From: Deltaproteobacteria bacterium
Lineage (GTDB): Bacteria > Desulfobacterota > Binatia > Binatales > Binataceae
Direction: 5' to 3'
Length of the DNA stretch: 9,965 nt
Assembly (NCBI GenBank): GCA_021786815.1
Contig: JAJYMR010000403.1
Location: 1-9,965 of the forward strand
Positions 1 to 4,514 of this stretch are shown here, piece by piece. A program made the translations under genes and the position numbers. The notes beneath the pieces are model-generated. The model was not told the origin of the DNA, did not search any database, and saw only the letters and a list, made by a program, of their open reading frames with translations. Each line of letters opens with the position of its first letter. Within the stretch, counting starts at the first letter, position 1.

Positions 1-1
1 C

Positions 2-2932
2 GTAGCGTCCAAGCCTACGGAAGGGGTATCAGGCGGGAGCGAGGAGCGGCTGGCGGCGGAGCTGGACGCCATGACAAGGCTGCACAAGCTCGCCACGCTC
101 TCGGTGCACGAAGTCGGCCTTGAGCAGGTCCTGAACGAGATCCTCGGTGCGGCGATGGCTGTTTCCCGCTCGGATTTTGGGAACATTCAACTTCTGGCCC
201 AAAGTCCGAAACCTGGATCTTCGCGCCTTAGAATCGTGAGCCAGCGCGGGTTTCCCCAATGGTGGATTGATTTCTGGGACAGTGTCCCCGAAGGCCAAGG
301 GAGTTGCGGCGTGGCGCTTGAGCGCCGCGAATGCGTTGTCGTCGAGGACGTTGAAAAAAGTCCGATCTTCGCCGGCACCCCTGCCTTGGAGATACAGCTC
401 AAGGCGGGTGTGCGAGCGGTTCAGTCCACGCCGATCATTTCCCGGTCGGGAAGACCTCTTGGGATGTTCTCGACCCACTTCAAGACGCTGCATCGCCCGG
501 ATGCGCGCACGCTGCGAGTGATAGAACTGCTCGCTCGCCAGGCAGGCGATATCATCGAGCAAGTGCAGGACAGGGCGGCCTTGCGCGAAAGCGAGAAACG
601 CTTCCGAGCGCTGGTGAGCGCCAGTTCCAACGTCGTTTATCGCATGAGCCCGGATTGGAGCGAAATGCGCGAACTCGCTGGCAAGGACGTCATCTCGGAC
701 ACGAGAACCCCGAGCCGTGACTGGCTAGAGAAGTACATTCACCCGGACGATCAGGTGCAGATCATTGAGGCGGCCCGCAAGGCCATCCGGACCAAAAGTA
801 TGTTCGAGTTGGGGCACCGGGTCCGGCGTGCAGACGGGAGCCTGGGCTGGGCATTATCGCGCGCAGTCCCGCTGCTGGATGCAAACGGCGAGATAACGGA
901 GTGGTTTGGAGCGGCCAGTGATGTGACCGAACCGAGGCAGGCCGAAGAAGCGCTGCGTGAGTCCGAGACGCAGTTCCGAACTCTGGCAAATGCGATCCCA
1001 CAGTTGTGCTGGAAGCTCGACGCGGACGGTTCGGCCAGTTGGTTCAACGACCGCTGGTACGAATACACGGGCACAACGCCGGAACAGGTGAAGGGGTCGG
1101 GCTGGCACTCGGTGCATGACGCCGAGAGGCTTCCGAAGGAACTGAAGCGCTGGAAGGAATCGCTAGCGACTGGAACACCATTCGACATGGTCACCCCGTT
1201 ACGAGGCGCCGACGGCGGGTTCCGGCCCTTTCTGACGCGCGTGATGCCGGTCTTCGATAGCCAGAGCAAGGTCATCGGCTGGTTCGGCACGAACACCGAT
1301 ATCAGCGAACAGTGGAAGATCGAGGAAGAACTGCGCAAGGCCAAGGATGAACTCGCCGAGCAGGCGCGGCGCAAGGACGAGTTCTTTGCGCTCGTAAGCC
1401 ACGAGCTCAGAAACCCTCTGGCCGCCGTCACGACCGCCGTGCAGTTGCTCTCCGATAGCCTGACCGCTGAGCGGCGCACCTTTCTTAAGGAATTGATCGA
1501 CCGGCAAGCGACGCTATTGCGGCGGCTGGTGGATGATCTTATGGACCTCGGGCGTATCACGCTCGGCCAGATAGGCTTGAAAAAGGAGCGCATCGACCTT
1601 TCGGATTTCCTGCAAAAGGTAACCGTGGCTACTCGATCGGCCGTTGCCGCCCGGGGGCAGGAAATGGTTCTCCGGCTGCCCCCCGAGCGCGTCGTGTTCA
1701 TGGCGGACAGAGTGCGGCTGGAACAGATCGCCGCTAACCTGCTGACAAACGCGTCCAAGTACACGGGTCGGGGCGGCAGAATCGAAGCCTCGGGTGTCAG
1801 AGAAGGTTCCGAGGTAGTCATCCGATGCAAGGACAATGGCAGCGGCATTCCGCTGGAAATGCAGAAGAAGATTTTCGAGCCGTTTGTCCGCGTGGAGGCG
1901 ACCGGCCAAAGCGCTGAGGCGGGCCTCGGCATCGGTCTGGCGCTGGTGAAGCAGTTGGTAGAGTTGCATGGAGGAAGGGTTTCCGCCGAGAGCGGCGGCC
2001 CGGGCATGGGCAGCGAATTCGTGGTGCGGCTACCCTTGGTGCAGGCGCCATCCGCTCAAGCCGCGCTAATTGAAGCGGATCCTGCGCCTCGAGCTCGGCG
2101 CGCTTTATCGATCGTACTCGTGGAAGACAACCCTGACGTTGCCGCGACCCTTGCGATTGTCATGGAGCAGGCCGGACACAAGGTGCGCGTGTTCAAGGAT
2201 GGTCCTTCGGCGGTGTCAGGTCTTTCCCGCCTGAAGCCAAATGTTGCCGTGCTCGACATTGGGCTTCCTGTCATGGATGGGTATGAGTTGCTGGCGAAGT
2301 TGAGAAAAAAGCGCAACTTGCAGCACACACTGTTTGTCGGGCTCTCGGGCTTCATGAAGCGAGCGCAGACGGAGGAATCGGGCGGCGATTTCGAACATTA
2401 CTTCGTCAAGCCGGTGGATCCGGACAAGCTGTTGACATTCCTCGTCGAGATGTGTTCTCGCGCGGCGGACGCGAAGCCCGACCAGGTACGCAGGGCGCCC
2501 GAAGAGCAAAACCCGTTGCGAGTGCTGCTGGTCGAGGACCACGCCGATCTGGCGGCCATGACGGCGGAACTACTGCGCGGCGAAGGCTTTGAAGTGCGGA
2601 CCGCCCTTACCGGTCGGGAGGCGTTGGAGGCAGCACCGGACTTTCAGCCCCATCTAACCTTGTGCGATATGCGTCTGCCGGACATCAAGGGCCGGGAAGT
2701 GATCCATGGGCTACGGTCGAATCCTTTGACCCAGCGCACCCATGCGGTGATTCTCACGGCGCTGTCCGAAGAGGAGATTCGCGCATTCAACCGTAACGCC
2801 CAAAAGATGGGCGTCGACCAATTCATCCGCAAGCCGCTCACGCTCGACGCGATTCGGGACCTGCGGGCGATCGTCAGGCCATCGCAGGATAGCCAGACGC
2901 GCGCGAAAAAGAGGCCGACCAATCGCGTCTGA
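2..2932 (+). CDS. Hybrid sensor histidine kinase, GAF-PAS-PAS-HisKA-HATPase-REC-REC (5' end outside window)
   Basis: Two-component sensor that would autophosphorylate on His and relay to its own receivers. Residues are numbered from the first in-frame Met at 71. GAF about 10-155; PAS 178-290, ending at DVTEPRQAEE; PAS 300-420, ending at DISEQWK. HisKA has the H-box SHELRNP with His444. HATPase has N-box NLLTNASKYT (Asn560), DNGSGIP, and GLGIGLALV. Receiver 1 about 679-795 has Asp729 (LDIGLPVMDG) and Lys in FVKP; receiver 2 about 816-935 has Asp866 (CDMRLPD) and Lys in IRKP. No membrane segment or DNA-binding output is visible, so it looks cytoplasmic and must signal through a partner. The Met at 71 is probably not the start: the frame stays open to base 2 and reads as a typical linker helix (SEERLAAELDAMTRLHKLA), with no ATG, GTG or TTG between. 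Further sensor domains may lie upstream. Ligand and target are unknown; a link to the downstream operon is inferred only from proximity. Confidence 0.93.
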   Translation, partial: VASKPTEGVSGGSEERLAAELDAMTRLHKLATLSVHEVGLEQVLNEILGAAMAVSRSDFGNIQLLAQSPKPGSSRLRIVSQRGFPQWWIDFWDSVPEGQGSCGVALERRECVVVEDVEKSPIFAGTPALEIQLKAGVRAVQSTPIISRSGRPLGMFSTHFKTLHRPDARTLRVIELLARQAGDIIEQVQDRAALRESEKRFRALVSASSNVVYRMSPDWSEMRELAGKDVISDTRTPSRDWLEKYIHPDDQVQIIEAARKAIRTKSMFELGHRVRRADGSLGWALSRAVPLLDANGEITEWFGAASDVTEPRQAEEALRESETQFRTLANAIPQLCWKLDADGSASWFNDRWYEYTGTTPEQVKGSGWHSVHDAERLPKELKRWKESLATGTPFDMVTPLRGADGGFRPFLTRVMPVFDSQSKVIGWFGTNTDISEQWKIEEELRKAKDELAEQARRKDEFFALVSHELRNPLAAVTTAVQLLSDSLTAERRTFLKELIDRQATLLRRLVDDLMDLGRITLGQIGLKKERIDLSDFLQKVTVATRSAVAARGQEMVLRLPPERVVFMADRVRLEQIAANLLTNASKYTGRGGRIEASGVREGSEVVIRCKDNGSGIPLEMQKKIFEPFVRVEATGQSAEAGLGIGLALVKQLVELHGGRVSAESGGPGMGSEFVVRLPLVQAPSAQAALIEADPAPRARRALSIVLVEDNPDVAATLAIVMEQAGHKVRVFKDGPSAVSGLSRLKPNVAVLDIGLPVMDGYELLAKLRKKRNLQHTLFVGLSGFMKRAQTEESGGDFEHYFVKPVDPDKLLTFLVEMCSRAADAKPDQVRRAPEEQNPLRVLLVEDHADLAAMTAELLRGEGFEVRTALTGREALEAAPDFQPHLTLCDMRLPDIKGREVIHGLRSNPLTQRTHAVILTALSEEEIRAFNRNAQKMGVDQFIRKPLTLDAIRDLRAIVRPSQDSQTRAKKRPTNRV

Positions 2933-3196
2933 CATCGGCTTGTAGATGCTCGAGCGGAGCGGGTCTTCACAAATACCCCCATCGAGCAGATCCGAGATCT
3001 TCTGAACGCTGTCCAGCCGCAGCTTGAACGCGCGGGGCGCGCTTCGACGTAGCCGGCGAATTTCGTCGGTTATATGCACCCTCCATTCTTGCGACACGCA
3101 GTCGGTATGAGTCGGATAGAGTCATCGTGTAGCCATCAGCATCACGACTCGTATCCCTCGCCAGAAAAAACCGCCTGAAATTCCGACATGGGGGCG
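2933..3196. other. Intergenic region with no convincing gene
   Basis: No clear coding signal, tRNA, or terminator with a T-run follows the kinase stop. A minus-strand frame starting with GTG at 3097 and ending at 2711 has protein-like composition over its first 55 codons, but it lacks a ribosome binding site and its second half is antisense to receiver 2. The 3101-3153 part holds short direct and inverted repeats, described separately. Confidence 0.6.
3101..3153. promoter_or_regulatory. Repeats upstream of the promoter; possible activator binding region
   Basis: Two adjacent 10-base units, GTCGGTATGA (3101) and GTCGGATAGA (3111), agree at 7 of 10 positions, and a further GTC begins at 3121 in the same 10-base phase. 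TATGAGTCG (3106-3114) also forms an inverted repeat with CGACTCGTA (3145-3153), with one mismatch. The block lies about 70-120 bases before the transcription start predicted from the sigma-54-like site, where enhancer-binding proteins usually bind. The repeats are seen; the role is inferred and could be chance. Confidence 0.3.
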
Positions 3197-3212
3197 CTGG
3201 CACGCGTGGTGC
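3197..3212 (+). promoter_or_regulatory. Sigma-54 (-24/-12) type promoter
   Basis: The sequence CTGGCACGCGTGGTGC matches the known sigma-54 consensus YTGGCACG-N4-TTGC at every defined base but one (GTGC in place of TTGC). The invariant GG (3199-3200) and GC (3211-3212) are exactly ten bases apart. Transcription would begin near 3223-3225, giving a leader of about 215 bases before the beta-subunit ATG. Such promoters need an AAA+ enhancer-binding activator, which is not in this window. The same bases can also form an imperfect stem (GCGCT 3194-3198 with AGCGC 3215-3219; GCAC 3200-3203 with GTGC 3209-3212), so a structural role is an alternative. Confidence 0.5.
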
Positions 3213-3217
3213 GAAGC

Positions 3218-3235
3218 GCCTAACGAATGTTAGGC
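3218..3235. repeat. Perfect inverted repeat at the predicted transcription start
   Basis: GCCTAAC (3218-3224) and GTTAGGC (3229-3235) are perfect reverse complements separated by GAAT. No T-run follows, so it does not look like an intrinsic terminator. It overlaps the start point predicted from the sigma-54-like site and could be an operator for a dimeric regulator or a hairpin at the 5' end of the transcript. The arms are seen; the role is inferred. Confidence 0.5.
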
Positions 3236-3322
3236 CATCTCTCTCGGGGGCTGAAACATGCCGCTTGTGCGGATCGAGGGAGGGTGGGGCGAGGTATCCA
3301 CCCTTGTTGCCTCGGAGATCAA

Positions 3323-3367
3323 CTTGGCGCCCGCGCCCGTCGGGAACAGACGGGTGCGTGGGCCAAG
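3323..3367 (+). promoter_or_regulatory. Long leader hairpin upstream of the beta subunit gene
   Basis: CTTGGC (3323-3328) pairs with GCCAAG (3362-3367). After a bulged G (3329), 3330-3331 pair with 3360-3361. After a bulged T (3359), 3332-3341 pair with 3349-3358, including one G-T pair. This gives 18 base pairs closed by the 7-base loop GGGAACA. No T-run follows. The base of the stem overlaps CAAGCGC (3364-3370), which can instead pair with GCGCTTG (3394-3400), so two exclusive folds are possible before the ribosome binding site at 3427. This suggests a cis-acting RNA element; I do not recognise it as a known riboswitch, including the molybdenum cofactor class. Confidence 0.45.
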
Positions 3368-3426
3368 CGCGAATAGCCTGGACGTTTCACCGGGCGCTTG
3401 AAGGTCGCTCGCGCGCCAATCAGGGC

Positions 3427-3432
3427 AGGGAG
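3427..3432 (+). promoter_or_regulatory. Ribosome binding site of the beta subunit gene
   Basis: AGGGAG lies six bases before the ATG at 3439. It fixes the start there rather than at the in-frame ATG at 3265, whose extra 58 residues are Arg/Pro/Gly-rich, resemble no part of this family, and would be read through the leader hairpin. Confidence 0.75.
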
Positions 3433-3438
3433 AATTCG

Positions 3439-4512
3439 ATGAGCAAAAGACAACTCGCGATGGTCATCAACCTCGATAAGTGCATCGGCTGTCAGACCTG
3501 CACTGTCGCCTGCGCCACGCACCGGCTGAATCATCCCGGCACCGAGATGCTGCGCTACCTCTGGTGCGAGACGAAGCCCGGGAAAGGATGGCCGAAGGGC
3601 TGGATGGAGATGGGCCGCAAGCTTCCCGACCGGGTGGAGGATTACGGCGGCACCTGGGCCTTCAACTGGCAGGAGGTGTACTCGTCGCCTGTCGGTACCA
3701 AGTACCTCCATCCAGTCGCCAAGGAGACCGGAGAGCCCGTGAAATGGGGCCCGATTTGGGAGGAGGACCAGGGCGGCGGCGAGTGGCCCAACGGCTACTT
3801 CTTTTACATGCCGCGGCTTTGCAATCACTGCTCGAACGCTCCCTGCGTAGCTGCCTGCGAGAACCATTTCGCCCGCGGAGGCGGAACGCCCTCGAGCAAG
3901 GGCAGCGTGAAGGCCGCGATGCACAAGCACGAAGAAAACGGGATCGTCTCGATCGACTTCCGTTCGTGCGACGAGTGCGGACTCTGCCTGGCGGCCTGTC
4001 CGTACAAAATCCCGATGGAGAACCTCGAAGCCGGCACTTACGAGATGTGCGACTTTTGCTCGTCGCGAGTCGATAACCAGTACGCTCCGGTGTGCGCGAA
4101 GAGTTGCCCCGCGCGCGGGATGTACTTCGGCTACCTGGACGACGAGCAAAGCTTCGTCAACAAGCTGGTCAAGCAGTACAAGGTCGCGTTGCCGCTGCGT
4201 CCCGATTACGGCACGGAGCCAAACGTTTATTACGTGCCGCCTTTCATACGCCCGAGCTCTTTCGCCGAAGGCAATCGGCCGACCGGCCAGCCCGATATCC
4301 CGATTGAATTGCTGCGCGAGTACTTCGGCCCGCAGGTGGACCAGGCGCTCGCGACCCTGCGCGAGCATCGCGCCAACGCCGAGAACGGCGACGTGTCGGA
4401 GCTGATGGAGTTGCTTATCATCTATAAGTGGGCCGACGCCTTCACGCCGTTCAATATCGCAGCTCCCGTGGAACCGCTCGATCAGGACACCGTGGCGAGC
4501 AAGGGGCGCTAA
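3439..4512 (+). CDS. Iron-sulfur (beta) subunit of a type II DMSO-reductase-family molybdoenzyme, NarH/EbdB-like
   Basis: Electron-transfer subunit of 357 residues that would carry four FeS clusters between an alpha subunit and an outside redox partner. Cys groups: C15-C18-C21-C25; C128-C131-C136-C140 in PRLCNHC; C177-C180-C183-C187 (CDECGLCLAACPYK); C204-C207-C219-C223. The roughly 100-residue insert after the first group, with WCETKPGKGWP and KWGPIWEEDQGG, and the tail VALPLRPDYGTEPNVYYVPPF match the NarH/EbdB class rather than short DmsB-type ferredoxin subunits. Two oddities: residue 180 is Cys where NarH has Trp (cluster FS4, normally [3Fe-4S]), so four [4Fe-4S] clusters are predicted; and the usual Pro after the last Cys of the second group is replaced (CEN). 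No signal peptide, as is normal for beta subunits. It is the first gene of the operon, whereas relatives usually have alpha first. Substrate unknown. Confidence 0.95.
   Translation: MSKRQLAMVINLDKCIGCQTCTVACATHRLNHPGTEMLRYLWCETKPGKGWPKGWMEMGRKLPDRVEDYGGTWAFNWQEVYSSPVGTKYLHPVAKETGEPVKWGPIWEEDQGGGEWPNGYFFYMPRLCNHCSNAPCVAACENHFARGGGTPSSKGSVKAAMHKHEENGIVSIDFRSCDECGLCLAACPYKIPMENLEAGTYEMCDFCSSRVDNQYAPVCAKSCPARGMYFGYLDDEQSFVNKLVKQYKVALPLRPDYGTEPNVYYVPPFIRPSSFAEGNRPTGQPDIPIELLREYFGPQVDQALATLREHRANAENGDVSELMELLIIYKWADAFTPFNIAAPVEPLDQDTVASKGR
4501..4506 (+). promoter_or_regulatory. Ribosome binding site of the first alpha subunit gene
   Basis: AAGGGG inside the last codons of the beta gene, eight bases before the ATG at 4515. 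It supports that start over the longer in-frame ATG at 4428, which lies within the beta gene and would add 29 residues without family resemblance. The beta stop at 4510-4512 falls between this site and the ATG, so translation is probably coupled. Confidence 0.75.
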
Positions 4513-4514
4513 CG

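Noticed and set aside
2988..3000. Intrinsic terminator after the kinase (AGATC-CGA-GATCT hairpin)
   Set aside because: The stem has only five pairs and a 3-base loop, with no T-run after it.
2933..3052. Continuation of the kinase frame after its TGA (stop readthrough)
   Set aside because: The frame stays open for about 38 codons and looks mildly helical, but receiver 2 is complete before the stop and nothing marks a recoding site.
3218..3235. Integron attC site
   Set aside because: The arms fit the RYYYAAC and GTTRRRY core patterns, but only 4 bases separate them, whereas attC sites are about 57-141 bases with inner L boxes. No integrase or cassette array is seen.
3307..3322. FNR/CRP-type box (TTG...ATCAA) in the leader
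   Set aside because: The spacing is wrong and the left half-site lacks the consensus; it also lies well downstream of the likely start point.
3265..3438. In-frame N-terminal extension of the beta subunit from ATG 3265
   Set aside because: The 58 extra residues are low-quality Arg/Pro/Gly-rich sequence, overlap the long hairpin, and the ATG at 3439 has a strong ribosome binding site and gives the family's usual N-terminus.
4428..4514. N-terminal extension of alpha 1 from ATG 4428
   Set aside because: It overlaps the beta gene in another frame and adds no signal peptide or family-like sequence; ATG 4515 has a good ribosome site and matches the start of alpha 2 in alignment.
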